NCBI GenBank assembly: GCA_018366495.1
Contig: JAGZHZ010000010.1
Coordinates: 1-64,000 of the forward strand
Direction of reading: 5' to 3'
DNA from: Clostridiales bacterium
GTDB taxonomy: Bacteria > Bacillota > Clostridia > Lachnospirales > Lachnospiraceae
Length of the DNA: 64,000 nt
Position numbers and translations under genes: made by a program. Within the stretch, counting starts at the first letter, position 1. Every line of letters begins with the position of its first letter. The notes beneath the pieces are model-generated. The model was not told where the DNA came from. It ran no database searches and saw only the letters and a program-made list of their open reading frames with translations. This document shows positions 43,744-52,503 of this stretch, in pieces.

Positions 43744-43974
43744 TTAATTTAACGCATTTTTGATTTGCTCAACAGCATCACCAACAGATACAATTTTCTC
43801 TACTTCCTCATTTGGAATTTCAATATCAAATTCTTCCTCAATTCCCATAATAATTTGAAATACATCCAGAGAATCAGCTCCTAAATCATCTACAAAAGTC
43901 GTTTCCGTCGTGATCTCGTCTGCGTTCACGTTTAACACCTCTGCTATAATCTGCTGTAATTTTTCAAATTCCAT
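43744..43974 (-). CDS. acpP: Acyl carrier protein
   Basis: The 76-residue acidic protein carries acyl chains in fatty acid synthesis on the phosphopantetheine attached to the serine in the GADSLDVF motif near residue 36. The ATG at 43974 has AAAGGA nine bases upstream; a TTG three codons earlier is less likely. It follows plsX by 21 bases, a standard fatty-acid arrangement. Confidence 0.95.
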   Translation of the reverse strand: MEFEKLQQIIAEVLNVNADEITTETTFVDDLGADSLDVFQIIMGIEEEFDIEIPNEEVEKIVSVGDAVEQIKNALN

Positions 43975-43995
43975 TCCTTTCAATCCTTTCCTTGT

Positions 43996-45009
43996 TTAAT
44001 TTTCCTGCATCATAATCTTTTCTCTGATTTTTTCATTAATCTGCTGTTGTTTAAACTGCACACATTGAATAATTGAATTGGTGATTTCATTAGCCTTAGA
44101 ACTGCCGTGTGCCTTTACTACAAGCCCGTTTAGCCCCAGAAGCGGTGCTCCCCCATACTGCCCTGCATCGAAGGCCTTTAAAGTCTTTTTCAGCGCCGGT
44201 TTTACCAGCATAGCACCAATTTTGCTTCTCAGCGTTGTCATCATCCCCTGCTTTACTTTGCTGATCAGCACAGCGCCCACTCCTTCATAAAGCTTCAAAA
44301 TTACATTGCCCACAAATGCTTCACAGACGATTACATCACAGATGCCATATGGAATATCTCTTGCCTCCACACTGCCTATAAAATTGATGTCTGTACATTG
44401 TTTCAAGAGCGGAAATGTCTCCTTTACCAGTGCATTTCCCTTTTCTTCCTCTGCCCCGATATTGACAATACCTACTTTTGGATTTTTAATGCCAACTACA
44501 TGCTCCATATAAGTCGCACCCATTTTGGCAAACTGTACGAGGTGGGATGGTCTTGCATCGACATTGGCTCCGCAGTCTACCAGCAGAGCAACGCCATTCT
44601 TCGTCGGAATCAGAGGCGCCAGAGGCGGTCTTTCAATTCCTTTGATTCTGCCGACAATCAGCTGCCCTCCTACTAGAATGGCGCCGCTGCTTCCAGCTGA
44701 CACAAAAGCGTCAGCCTGACCTTTTTTTACAAGATTCATTCCGACAACAATCGAGGAATCTTTTTTTGAACGGATGGCTTTCACCGGCGGTTCAGCTGTC
44801 TCGATCACCTCACTGGCACAGACAATCTCAATCTGCTCTTTTGGATAAGTATATTTCTGCAGCTGATCTTCTATGTCTTTTTGCTTTCCAGTCAGAATCA
44901 CTTTGATGTCATTTCTTTTATTGACCGCATCAACCGCTCCCTGCACAATCTCCGCAGGGGCATTGTCTCCGCCCATAGCGTCCACTACCACTCTCACCAT
45001 TTCCTGCAT
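43996..45009 (-). CDS. plsX: Phosphate acyltransferase PlsX
   Basis: PlsX makes acyl-phosphate from acyl-ACP, the substrate of PlsY at 16110. The 337-residue protein begins with VVVDAMGGDNAPAEIV and contains the family sequence SAGSSGAILVGG near residues 104-115 and GNVILKLYEG near 233-242. GGAGG precedes the ATG at 45009. It lies between rpmF and acpP. Confidence 0.95.
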   Translation of the reverse strand: MQEMVRVVVDAMGGDNAPAEIVQGAVDAVNKRNDIKVILTGKQKDIEDQLQKYTYPKEQIEIVCASEVIETAEPPVKAIRSKKDSSIVVGMNLVKKGQADAFVSAGSSGAILVGGQLIVGRIKGIERPPLAPLIPTKNGVALLVDCGANVDARPSHLVQFAKMGATYMEHVVGIKNPKVGIVNIGAEEEKGNALVKETFPLLKQCTDINFIGSVEARDIPYGICDVIVCEAFVGNVILKLYEGVGAVLISKVKQGMMTTLRSKIGAMLVKPALKKTLKAFDAGQYGGAPLLGLNGLVVKAHGSSKANEITNSIIQCVQFKQQQINEKIREKIMMQEN

Positions 45010-45110
45010 GACACATTCCTCCTCGCATATCTATAGACTAATATACTAAACATCATTCTAAAAATCAATATCTATTTTTATATGGTTTTATTATTATCGT
45101 TTAGAACAAA

Positions 45111-45136
45111 ATGAGACCGTCTTTCAACGGTCTCAT
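45111..45136 (-). terminator. Terminator or attenuator after rpmF
   Basis: A perfect 10-bp stem, ATGAGACCGT / ACGGTCTCAT, is followed by TTTTG on the minus strand. It lies in the 144-base gap between rpmF and plsX and should make ribosomal protein expression exceed that of plsX. Confidence 0.72.
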
Positions 45137-45153
45137 AAGCATCCTGACTTTAA

Positions 45154-45333
45154 TCAGTCAACAGATACAATTTCTTTTTTGTTATATGTTCCGCAGTTTT
45201 TGCAAACTCTGTGGGACATCATCAGCTCGCCGCATTTGCTGCATTTTACTAAGTTCGGAGCAGTCATTTTCCAGTTTGCTCTTCTCTTATCTCTTCTTCC
45301 TTTGGAAGATTTATTTTTTGGACAAATAGACAT
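45154..45333 (-). CDS. rpmF: 50S ribosomal protein L32, zinc-ribbon form
   Basis: The 59-residue protein reads MSICPKNKSSKGRRDKRRAN at the start, typical of L32. Cysteines 31, 34, 44 and 47 (CSKC and CKNC) form the zinc ribbon, so this is the zinc-dependent form. It starts three bases after the DUF177 gene. The DUF177-rpmF-plsX order is conserved widely in bacteria. Confidence 0.97.
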   Translation of the reverse strand: MSICPKNKSSKGRRDKRRANWKMTAPNLVKCSKCGELMMSHRVCKNCGTYNKKEIVSVD

Positions 45334-45336
45334 GGT

Positions 45337-45864
45337 TTACACCTCCTTAAATTTGCTAAAAATATCTCGGATTTTGGCCATTCTTGGATCTAAATCTGTG
45401 CTTTCACAGTCACAGGTTTCATGGTTTAAATTGACTCCGCACACATTACAGATTCCTTTACAGTCTTCTTTGCATAACACATGTAACGGCCAATTCACTA
45501 AAATTTCACCATAAAGCAGTTTATCCACATCCAGGTTGTATCCATCAATATAGTAGTGTTCATCTAACGCTTTTATCCGATCTTCACTTGTCTGCTTCAT
45601 GTCGATCTCTTTGTCAATCTCCAGAATCATTGACCAGTGTACATCTTCTAAACAGCGATCGCAAGGTATCACTAATTCCAGTTCTGCCTCGCCTTCTACG
45701 TGCAGGACACGGTTCCCGGTATTTGTAATCTCCAAATGGACAGGTTCCTTCCTACAGATAGGAAAACTTCCAAGCTTTGATTCAAATGTCTTCATCTCCA
45801 GTAAAGCATCCGTTTTCATTCTTTTGCCGTCTCTGGTTAAAACTTCCGTCAAATTAATCAGCAT
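45337..45864 (-). CDS. DUF177/YceD family protein
   Basis: YceD proteins are linked to ribosomal RNA accumulation and are almost always next to rpmF, as here. The 175-residue protein starts at the ATG at 45864 with GGAGGG upstream. It has the family core CDRCLEDV near residues 69-76 and a Cys-rich C-terminal segment (CKEDCKGICNVCG) that looks like a metal site. It is the first gene of the operon running through rpmF, plsX, acpP, rnc, smc and ftsY. Confidence 0.92.
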   Translation of the reverse strand: MLINLTEVLTRDGKRMKTDALLEMKTFESKLGSFPICRKEPVHLEITNTGNRVLHVEGEAELELVIPCDRCLEDVHWSMILEIDKEIDMKQTSEDRIKALDEHYYIDGYNLDVDKLLYGEILVNWPLHVLCKEDCKGICNVCGVNLNHETCDCESTDLDPRMAKIRDIFSKFKEV

Positions 45865-45891
45865 ATCAGCCCTCCTATTCACACTTTCACT

Positions 45892-45920
45892 ATTATACAT
45901 AGATTGTATTTATTTGTCAA
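45892..45920 (-). promoter_or_regulatory. Consensus promoter of the DUF177-rpmF operon
   Basis: Minus-strand TTGACA, 17 bases, TATAAT: a perfect match to the sigma-A consensus at ideal spacing. The predicted leader is about 20 bases. Confidence 0.93.
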
Positions 45921-45994
45921 CCTGTTTTTTCCTAAATGTCAAGGAAAATTCCTTGACCAAAAACTGCCGTTCCGATGCTGCTCTTTTTTGCAGA

Positions 45995-46034
45995 GAAAAG
46001 CCTTCCGTCACCGTACCACAGCGGAAGGCTTTTC
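45995..46034 (-). terminator. Terminator after ackA
   Basis: A perfect 13-bp stem, GAAAAGCCTTCCG / CGGAAGGCTTTTC, lies 24 bases past the ackA stop. The U-rich part is within the 3' arm. It separates the acetate genes from the DUF177 promoter. Confidence 0.85.
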
Positions 46035-46057
46035 CAAAAATCACAAAATAAACTTTA

Positions 46058-47248
46058 TTATTTTACAAGTGCAACGGTTTCACGGCAGATTGCAAGTTCT
46101 TCATTTGTAGGAATTACACATACTTTTACTTTGGAATCCGGAGTAGAGATTACGATTTCTTCTCCTCTCTTTCCGTTTGCTTCTTTATCCAGTTCAATTC
46201 CTAAATATCCCAGGTAGCTTACTACTTTTTCACGAACCGGGCACGCATTCTCTCCGATACCTGCTGTGAACGTGATCGCGTCTACGCCATTTAAAGCTGC
46301 TACATATCCGCCTACGAATTTTGCAATGCCGTAACACAGAACTTCAATCGCATTTTCTGCATTCTTATTTCCGTTCTGGGCAGCTTCATTCAGGTCACGG
46401 AAATCGCTTGACAGATTGGACAGTCCCTGAAGACCTGATTTTTTGTTTAATACGTTCATGATTCCTGCAATATCCAGATTTTCTTTCTTTGCAATGAATT
46501 CCATGATTGCCGGATCAATATTTCCAGAACGTGTTCCCATCACAACACCTTCCAGTGGAGTCAGACCCATTGTTGTATCAATACATTTTCCGTTCAGAAC
46601 AGCGCTGATGGAAGAACCGTTTCCGAGATGGCAGACGATCACTTTTGAATTTTCCGGGTCTAATCCTAAAAATTCAACAGTACGTTTTGATACGAAGCTG
46701 TGAGAAGTTCCGTGGAAGCCATATCTTCTCACTTTGTATTTCTCATAATATTCGATCGGCAGACCATACAGATAAGCTTTTGCAGGCATTGTCTGATGGA
46801 AAGCAGTATCGAATACTGCTACCATAGGAACTCCTGGCATCAGCTCTTTGCATACGTTGATACCGATTAAGTTTGCAGGATTATGTAAAGGCGCCAGATC
46901 GTTGCACTCTTCTACTGCTTTGATCACTTCATCGTTAATCACTACAGAAGAAGCAAATTTTTCTCCGCCGTGTACTACTCTGTGTCCAACTGCTTCGATT
47001 TCTTTTAAGCTTTTGATTGCTCCTGTTTTATCATTTGTCAGGGCATCCAGTACCATCTGGATTGCCTCTTTATGTGTCGGCATCGCAGCTTCTGTCACTT
47101 CTTTGTCGCATCCTGCTTTCTGATAAACGAGTCTTCCGTCAATTCCGATTCTCTCACAAAGTCCTTTTGCCAGCACTGCTTCGGTATCAGAATTAATCAG
47201 CTGATATTTCAAAGAAGAGCTTCCGCAGTTTATAACTAAAACGTTCAT
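46058..47248 (-). CDS. ackA: Acetate kinase
   Basis: AckA converts acetyl phosphate and ADP to acetate and ATP, the only substrate-level ATP step in acetogenesis. The 396-residue protein has VLVINCGSSSLKYQL at the N-terminus, RYGFHGTSH near residues 174-182 and the GNGSS phosphate loop near 208-212. It follows pta by 23 bases in the same transcript. Confidence 0.97.
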   Translation of the reverse strand: MNVLVINCGSSSLKYQLINSDTEAVLAKGLCERIGIDGRLVYQKAGCDKEVTEAAMPTHKEAIQMVLDALTNDKTGAIKSLKEIEAVGHRVVHGGEKFASSVVINDEVIKAVEECNDLAPLHNPANLIGINVCKELMPGVPMVAVFDTAFHQTMPAKAYLYGLPIEYYEKYKVRRYGFHGTSHSFVSKRTVEFLGLDPENSKVIVCHLGNGSSISAVLNGKCIDTTMGLTPLEGVVMGTRSGNIDPAIMEFIAKKENLDIAGIMNVLNKKSGLQGLSNLSSDFRDLNEAAQNGNKNAENAIEVLCYGIAKFVGGYVAALNGVDAITFTAGIGENACPVREKVVSYLGYLGIELDKEANGKRGEEIVISTPDSKVKVCVIPTNEELAICRETVALVK

Positions 47249-47271
47249 TTTCTTATCCTCCGTTTCAAAAT

Positions 47272-48267
47272 TTATTCAGCCTGACACTGAACAGCTGTAA
47301 TGGCAACAACACCTACGATATCTTCTGCACTGCATCCTCTGGAGAGGTCGTTAACAGGTTTTGCGATACCCTGTGTGATTGGGCCATAAGCTTCTGCTTT
47401 TGCCAGTCTCTGAACTAATTTATATCCAATATTTCCTGCATCCAGATCTGGGAATACAAGTACATTTGCCTTTCCTGCTACGGAGCTTCCTGGTGCTTTA
47501 GAAGCGCCTACGCTTGGAACGATCGCAGCATCTAACTGGAATTCTCCGTCCAGTTTCAGATTTGGATACTGTTCTTTTGCGATTCCTGTAGCTTCTACCA
47601 CTTTGTCAACATCTGCATGTTTTGCACTTCCTTTTGTGGAATGGGACAGCATTGCTACAACTGGCTCCTGCTGAACTAACAGTTCAAAGGATTCTGCGGA
47701 AGATCCTGCGATTGCTGCCAGTTCTTCTGGATTTGGATTCTGATTTAATCCACTGTCTGCAAAGATAAATGTTCCGTTTGCGCCATATTCACAGTTTGGA
47801 ACAACCATCAGGAAGAATGCGGAAACTAATTTTGTGCCTGGTTTTGTCTTTAAAATCTGAAGACATGGTCTTAAAGTATCAGCTGTAGAGTGGCATGCTC
47901 CTGAAACCATACCGTCAGCATCTCCCATTTTTACCATCATAACACCGTAATACAGATACTGGTTTAACAGAATTTCTCTTGCTTTTTCTTCTGTCATACC
48001 TTTTTTCTGTCTTAATTCTACTAATTTTGCAACATAAGCATCTGTTCTCTCAGATTTAGCAGGATCTACAATCTTTGCTCCTGAGATGTCCAGTCCTTCA
48101 CTGCCTTTTTTGATTTCTTCTTCACTTCCTACTAAAACGATATCAGCGATGCCTTCTTTTAAAATCTGAGCAGTCGCTTCATATGTTCTGCGGTCTTCTG
48201 TCTCCGGAAGTACGATTACTTTCTTGTTGTCTTTTGCTCTCTGTTTGATTACGTCAATAAATCCCAT
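47272..48267 (-). CDS. pta: Phosphate acetyltransferase
   Basis: Pta converts acetyl-CoA to acetyl phosphate, draining the product of AcsB. The 331 residues match the short clostridial form without an N-terminal regulatory domain. Typical sequences are VLPETEDRRTYEA near residue 19, MVSGACHSTADTLRP near 119, and the C-terminal GPITQGIAKPVNDLSRG. It begins the pta-ackA operon behind a strong promoter. Confidence 0.97.
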   Translation of the reverse strand: MGFIDVIKQRAKDNKKVIVLPETEDRRTYEATAQILKEGIADIVLVGSEEEIKKGSEGLDISGAKIVDPAKSERTDAYVAKLVELRQKKGMTEEKAREILLNQYLYYGVMMVKMGDADGMVSGACHSTADTLRPCLQILKTKPGTKLVSAFFLMVVPNCEYGANGTFIFADSGLNQNPNPEELAAIAGSSAESFELLVQQEPVVAMLSHSTKGSAKHADVDKVVEATGIAKEQYPNLKLDGEFQLDAAIVPSVGASKAPGSSVAGKANVLVFPDLDAGNIGYKLVQRLAKAEAYGPITQGIAKPVNDLSRGCSAEDIVGVVAITAVQCQAE

Positions 48268-48337
48268 GATTCTTTGACTCCTTTCATTCTTTCCGCTTTT
48301 TTATGTTGTACATGCTTCGGCACATACTTATGTCTTA

Positions 48338-48366
48338 ATTATACTGCGAACCTTTTTGAATTTCAA
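48338..48366 (-). promoter_or_regulatory. Promoter of pta-ackA
   Basis: Minus-strand TTGAAA, 17 bases, TATAAT. The leader is about 65 bases. The 296-base gap also carries the start of divergent tmcAL; I saw no clear operator. Confidence 0.82.
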
Positions 48367-48563
48367 CCATTCCTTTGTATATTTTTCCAAACAACACCTG
48401 ACTTTACCCCTCTGTTTTTCATTGAGCACGCAGTTTCATTTTTGTTGTCTTTTTGATTTTCGTATGATATGTTAAAAAAGAGAACGAATTTACCATAAAA
48501 TTTTTAAATTTATTATAAGCAGTCTGCGGCATCTGCCGCCTGCTGGAATGAAAGGATTTTTTT

Positions 48564-49820
48564 ATGAATGTTACAGGCGTCATCGCTGAATATAATCCAT
48601 TTCACAATGGTCATTTTTATCATTTACAACAGACCCGTCTGGAAACGGATGCCGATTTTCTTATTGTGCTTATGAGCGGAGATTTTGTCCAGAGAGGAGA
48701 GCCAGCGATCATAGATAAATGGTCTCGGACGAAGATGGCGCTTCTCGGCGGCGCTGATCTTGTTTTAGAACTTCCTTGTTTTTCTGCTTCCGGAAGTGCG
48801 GAATATTTTGCCCGCGGCTCCGTCTCTCTTTTGAAATCCTCTGGCGTTGTATCTTGTCTTTCTTTTGGAAGTGAATGCGGGGATCTGAATGCTCTTTCCT
48901 GTACTGCTGCCTTTTTTGCCCAGGAACCCGAACCATATCAGATGCTTTTAAAACAAGGTCTGAAAAGAGGAATGACTTTTCCAGAAGCTAGACAGGAAGC
49001 TTTTTCCTCTTATCATGAAGCAGAAGGTTCCAGCAATCTTCTCTCTTTGGAATCACTTATTTCTTCTCCAAACAATCTGCTTGGCATCGAGTATTTAAAA
49101 GCTCTGCTGCGAGATAACTGTTCCATTGTTCCGCATACCGTAAAGCGTCTGGGAAAGGGATATCATGATTTAGACGTCTCCTCCTCTGGCTTTGGATCAG
49201 CGAGCGGTATCCGAAAAGCACTTGCCATTCCTCTGTCTCCGCAGTCCGTCCGATGTCAGATGCCATCGGATGTCTTTTCTGTCCTGGAAAGTAGCTGGAT
49301 GCAATGTGCTCCCATATTTATAAACGATTTTTCTGCTCTGCTCCACTACCGGCTGCTCTCTTTTACGGATCGCACCCAGCTTTGCAGCCACTATGATCTG
49401 TCGGAAGACCTTGCAGACCGGATTTTAAAGATCCGATCTGATTTCACTTCATTTTCTGATTTTGTCGCTCTTTTAAAAACGCGTCAGATCACTTATACAC
49501 GCGCTTCCCGCTGTCTGCTGCATCTTTTGCTAAATATGCAGCAAAAAACGGCAGATTCTTTTTTCAAAGATTCCGCCGCATATCTACGCATTTTAGGCTT
49601 CCGAAAAAGTGCTGCACCGCTTCTGGCGATGATGAAAAAGCAATCTTCTCTGCCTATCATAACAAAACTTGCAGATGCAAAAAAATTACTTTCTCCTGCT
49701 GCTTTTTCTGTTCTTTCTCAGGAAATCTTCTGTTCCGATGTCTATCATACTGCAGCAGCGCAGAAATATCCTGGTCATAAATACAATGAATATAAAATTT
49801 CTCCTGTTATCCTTCCTTAA
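48564..49820 (+). CDS. tmcAL: tRNA(Met) cytidine acetate ligase
   Basis: TmcAL (YlbM) uses ATP and free acetate to acetylate the wobble cytidine of elongator tRNA-Met. The N-terminal nucleotidyltransferase core is clear: VIAEYNPFHNGHFYHL near residues 6-21, with the HxGH-type motif, and MSGDFVQRGEPAI near 37-49. The 418-residue length fits. It is divergent from pta-ackA, so a gene whose product consumes acetate shares an intergenic region with the genes that make it. AAAGGA precedes the ATG. Confidence 0.93.
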   Translation: MNVTGVIAEYNPFHNGHFYHLQQTRLETDADFLIVLMSGDFVQRGEPAIIDKWSRTKMALLGGADLVLELPCFSASGSAEYFARGSVSLLKSSGVVSCLSFGSECGDLNALSCTAAFFAQEPEPYQMLLKQGLKRGMTFPEARQEAFSSYHEAEGSSNLLSLESLISSPNNLLGIEYLKALLRDNCSIVPHTVKRLGKGYHDLDVSSSGFGSASGIRKALAIPLSPQSVRCQMPSDVFSVLESSWMQCAPIFINDFSALLHYRLLSFTDRTQLCSHYDLSEDLADRILKIRSDFTSFSDFVALLKTRQITYTRASRCLLHLLLNMQQKTADSFFKDSAAYLRILGFRKSAAPLLAMMKKQSSLPIITKLADAKKLLSPAAFSVLSQEIFCSDVYHTAAAQKYPGHKYNEYKISPVILP

Positions 49821-49829
49821 TGTAAACTA

Positions 49830-49863
49830 CCCATAAGCTAAAGCAAATGGGATTTTCGCGAAG
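49830..49863. repeat. IS200/IS605-end-like hairpin, copy A
   Basis: CCCATAAGCTAAAGCAAATGGG folds as CCCAT-AA-GC-TAAA-GC-AA-ATGGG and is followed by ATTTTCGCG. A close relative lies at 52266. The pattern resembles the subterminal palindromes of IS200/IS605 elements, recalled as CCCCTAGCTTTAGCTATGGG-like. No tnpA or tnpB is nearby. Confidence 0.5.
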
Positions 49864-49874
49864 TAACTTTAAAC

Positions 49875-49916
49875 AGCCATCCAAAGAGATTTGACACAAA
49901 ATTTCTTTGGATGGCT
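49875..49916. terminator. Inverted repeat between tmcAL and the esterase gene, probable bidirectional terminator
   Basis: AGCCATCCAAAGA and its complement form a perfect 13-bp stem with a 16-base loop. The genes on each side converge on it. U-runs are weak on both strands. Confidence 0.6.
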
Positions 49917-49974
49917 ATCTTCAGCTTATATTTTTATCTTTTTCTTAAAATGACTGAAACAATACCATTTCTCC

Positions 49975-52185
49975 TTAATTTTCTAAACTCTGTGCAAACA
50001 GCCACTCCATATAGGTCTCATCTTCCATTACCAGAATTTCGATATCATGGTATCCGATTCCTGCTGCATCCATCTCTTCTACTGTAAACTCATGGTATTT
50101 TGCCTGTTCATTTCCAAGTTCCTGAAGTGTCTCGTACAGTTCGCGGCTTCCTGCCAGCAGTTCACTGTTCGGGTCCTGGTCTCCCTGTAAAATCCAAATA
50201 GGTTTATCTTTAATATTTTCAATTCTTCCTTTTGCTTCCTCTGGAAATCCTCCGCAGAGAGGCATTGCTGCTGCAAACAGTCCATTATATTCTGTATAAA
50301 TCTTATCTGTATTTCTTCCGCCCATTGATTTTCCTGTCACATAGACACGGTTTGGATCTACCATTCCAAGATCAATCAGCCTGCGAATCAGAGATACTGA
50401 TTCATCAAAAATCTCCTCAGCCGCTTCCTGGCTTTGATCTTTGAATACCGGTGCAAGGACAAACGCTTTTCTGACCGCCTGATTCTCTTCAGATGCCCAT
50501 GCTTCTGCCACACGGTTTGCCTGTAAGTTCATCTGATCTCCTGAGCCATGTAAAGCAAGTACAAGAGGAACTGCCTCCCCGTCTGTCTGCGGTGCATACA
50601 GATTATAGTCAAATGCGGCTCCCCTGTCTGCACTATAATGGTTAAATTCATCTGCAACATCAATCGTTGTCTCTGCAACATCTGATTTTGTAAAACTTAA
50701 GCTGTCGTTCGATGCACATACAACATCGAAACTGTCCACATAGAAATATTTTTCTGGAAACTCTCCGACTGTCAGAGTCAGTTTATTTCCATCAACACTG
50801 AGTTCTGTGATCGTTCCCGTAAAATCATGTGTCTCATCGGAACGATATCCCGTCGCCGGATTTCCTGCCCATGTATATGCTTTTCCTGTAAGACTGAAGT
50901 CTTCTGCTTTTATTTTCTCCAGCACAGCTGGATCATTTACATAGATTTCAATCGTATCTATTCTCTGTCCTCTTGCCGGAACTGATGTATGAACTTTGAT
51001 ATAATCAATCGCTTCGCTTACATCGGATTTTCTCTGTGCAAACAGCCAGTCCGCATATGTCGCATCTTCCAGAGAGATAATCTCTACATCGTGATGTTTG
51101 TCATCCTTGATTCCTCTCGCGGCCATTTCTTCCTGACTGTATTCTTTCATTTTTGCTTTGTAGCTTCCTGCCTCTGTAATTGCTTTGTATGCTTCTCTCG
51201 TCCCCTCAATCGGAACAATCATATCATTTGCAGCCTGTACCATCCAGATTGGCATATCCTTCAATACGGACAGATCGTCTCCTTCAAATCTTTGTGCTGC
51301 CGGGCACAGTGGAAGCGCTGCTGCAAACAAATCACTGTGTTGTGCTGCCGCATGGATTGTGTTTCCTCCACCGAGAGATTTTCCTGTCACATAGACGCGG
51401 TCTGGATCTACCCATCCGGCTTCTATCATATCTTCCACAACTGAAACTGCCTGCTCAATATTTAAATCCTGACCTTCGTCAGACTGATCGCTTAAAATTG
51501 GTGCCAGAACATACGCCGGATGTGCTTCCTGTGCAGCTGGTTCTGCCCATGCTGTCACAACACGATTTGCTTTTGTATTCTCCTGATCCCCTGAACCGTG
51601 GAATGCCAGAACAAGCGGCTGAGGAGTGCTGGTATCTTCCGGTGTAAATAAGTTGTAGACAAGATCAGGCTGTCCTTCAAAACTCTTCGTCAGCTGTTCA
51701 AAGTCATCTGCAACCGGTGTCACTTCTTCTGTGACCTGATCTTTTGTAAAACTCAGCGCTGGATTTTTACTGCACGTCACTGTGTAGCTGTCCACATAAA
51801 AATATTTTTCTGTAAAATCTGAGATTCCAAGCGTCATTGTATCTCCATCAACAGTGACCGATGAAATCACAGCTGAAAAATCATGTGTGTCAGGTGAGCG
51901 GAAACCATCCTCTTTTTCACTTCCCCAAGTATAAGATTTTCCTTCTAATGTGAAATCCTGAGCTTTTATTCCTTTTAAAGAATCTGGATTTTTTACTTTG
52001 ACCTCAATCGTATCAAGGCGATGTCCCTCTGATTGCACTGAACAGTTGACCTTCACCGATACGATTTCACTTTCCGCTGCCTCAGATGTTGTTGCCTCTG
52101 CTGCAAACACGCTGCCTGCTCCCCCTGCACTCATGCAGACAGCCATCATTGTTCCGAGCATTGCTGTCACTAATTTTTTTTTCAT
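49975..52185 (-). CDS. Secreted protein with two tandem esterase units (Ig-like plus alpha/beta-hydrolase)
   Basis: The 736-residue protein starts at the ATG at 52185 behind AAGGAGG and has a signal peptide ending near GSVFAAEA. It is an internal duplication: residues about 41-390 and 395-736 each contain a beta-sandwich (LDTIEVKV...DFTLEGKSYTW / IDTIEIYV...DFSLTGKAYTW) followed by an alpha/beta-hydrolase. Nucleophile elbows are GKSLGG (Ser270) and GKSMGG (Ser620). Candidate acid and histidine residues are AANDMI and KHHDVEI in the first, and GDQDPN and GYHDIEI in the second, so both halves look active. The fold suggests an esterase of the EstA, LpqC or feruloyl-esterase kind. The substrate is unknown; plant-polymer acyl groups are a guess. 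Confidence 0.82.
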   Translation of the reverse strand: MKKKLVTAMLGTMMAVCMSAGGAGSVFAAEATTSEAAESEIVSVKVNCSVQSEGHRLDTIEVKVKNPDSLKGIKAQDFTLEGKSYTWGSEKEDGFRSPDTHDFSAVISSVTVDGDTMTLGISDFTEKYFYVDSYTVTCSKNPALSFTKDQVTEEVTPVADDFEQLTKSFEGQPDLVYNLFTPEDTSTPQPLVLAFHGSGDQENTKANRVVTAWAEPAAQEAHPAYVLAPILSDQSDEGQDLNIEQAVSVVEDMIEAGWVDPDRVYVTGKSLGGGNTIHAAAQHSDLFAAALPLCPAAQRFEGDDLSVLKDMPIWMVQAANDMIVPIEGTREAYKAITEAGSYKAKMKEYSQEEMAARGIKDDKHHDVEIISLEDATYADWLFAQRKSDVSEAIDYIKVHTSVPARGQRIDTIEIYVNDPAVLEKIKAEDFSLTGKAYTWAGNPATGYRSDETHDFTGTITELSVDGNKLTLTVGEFPEKYFYVDSFDVVCASNDSLSFTKSDVAETTIDVADEFNHYSADRGAAFDYNLYAPQTDGEAVPLVLALHGSGDQMNLQANRVAEAWASEENQAVRKAFVLAPVFKDQSQEAAEEIFDESVSLIRRLIDLGMVDPNRVYVTGKSMGGRNTDKIYTEYNGLFAAAMPLCGGFPEEAKGRIENIKDKPIWILQGDQDPNSELLAGSRELYETLQELGNEQAKYHEFTVEEMDAAGIGYHDIEILVMEDETYMEWLFAQSLEN

Positions 52186-52265
52186 TTTGTTTCCTCCTTT
52201 TTGATCTGTCATTTTGAACCTCTCATACCTGAAGTCACAAGCGGTCTTTTCTTATTTTTAACACT

Positions 52266-52292
52266 CCCATAGCTAAAGTAAGGGATTTTACG
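52266..52292. repeat. IS200/IS605-end-like hairpin, copy B
   Basis: CCCATAGCTAAAGTAAGGG followed by ATTTTACG matches copy A at 49830 in order and orientation, with small deletions. Its edge supplies the stop codon of the 71-residue gene. The two copies bracket the esterase gene. Confidence 0.5.
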
Positions 52293-52503
52293 ACACATTT
52301 GATAAGATGTATGATTCTGGAATATGTTTGTACAGGCAAGGCTCTCCATCCTCCACCATAACATCGTATGACGGCTCTTCTGTCTGAAAAAAAGTACCGT
52401 AGCTGTCTACAATATGTATCCTGCCCGTCTTAATCGTTTCATTCCATTTAAAACTTACCTGATCGTTATATTTATATTTTGGTTTTCCCAGCACTGTTTT
52501 CAT
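52288..52503 (-). CDS. Small hypothetical protein, 71 residues
   Basis: I do not assign this protein to a family. It is a soluble, probably beta-rich polypeptide with the core VSFKWNETIKTGRIHIVDSY, then GTFFQTEEPSYDVMVEDGEP, ending CLYKHIPESYIL. The pattern suggests a small SH3-like or KOW-like barrel. A weak GGAGATG site precedes the ATG at 52503. It is separated from the esterase gene by hairpin copy B and could be a single-gene unit. Confidence 0.6.
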   Translation of the reverse strand: MKTVLGKPKYKYNDQVSFKWNETIKTGRIHIVDSYGTFFQTEEPSYDVMVEDGEPCLYKHIPESYILSNVS

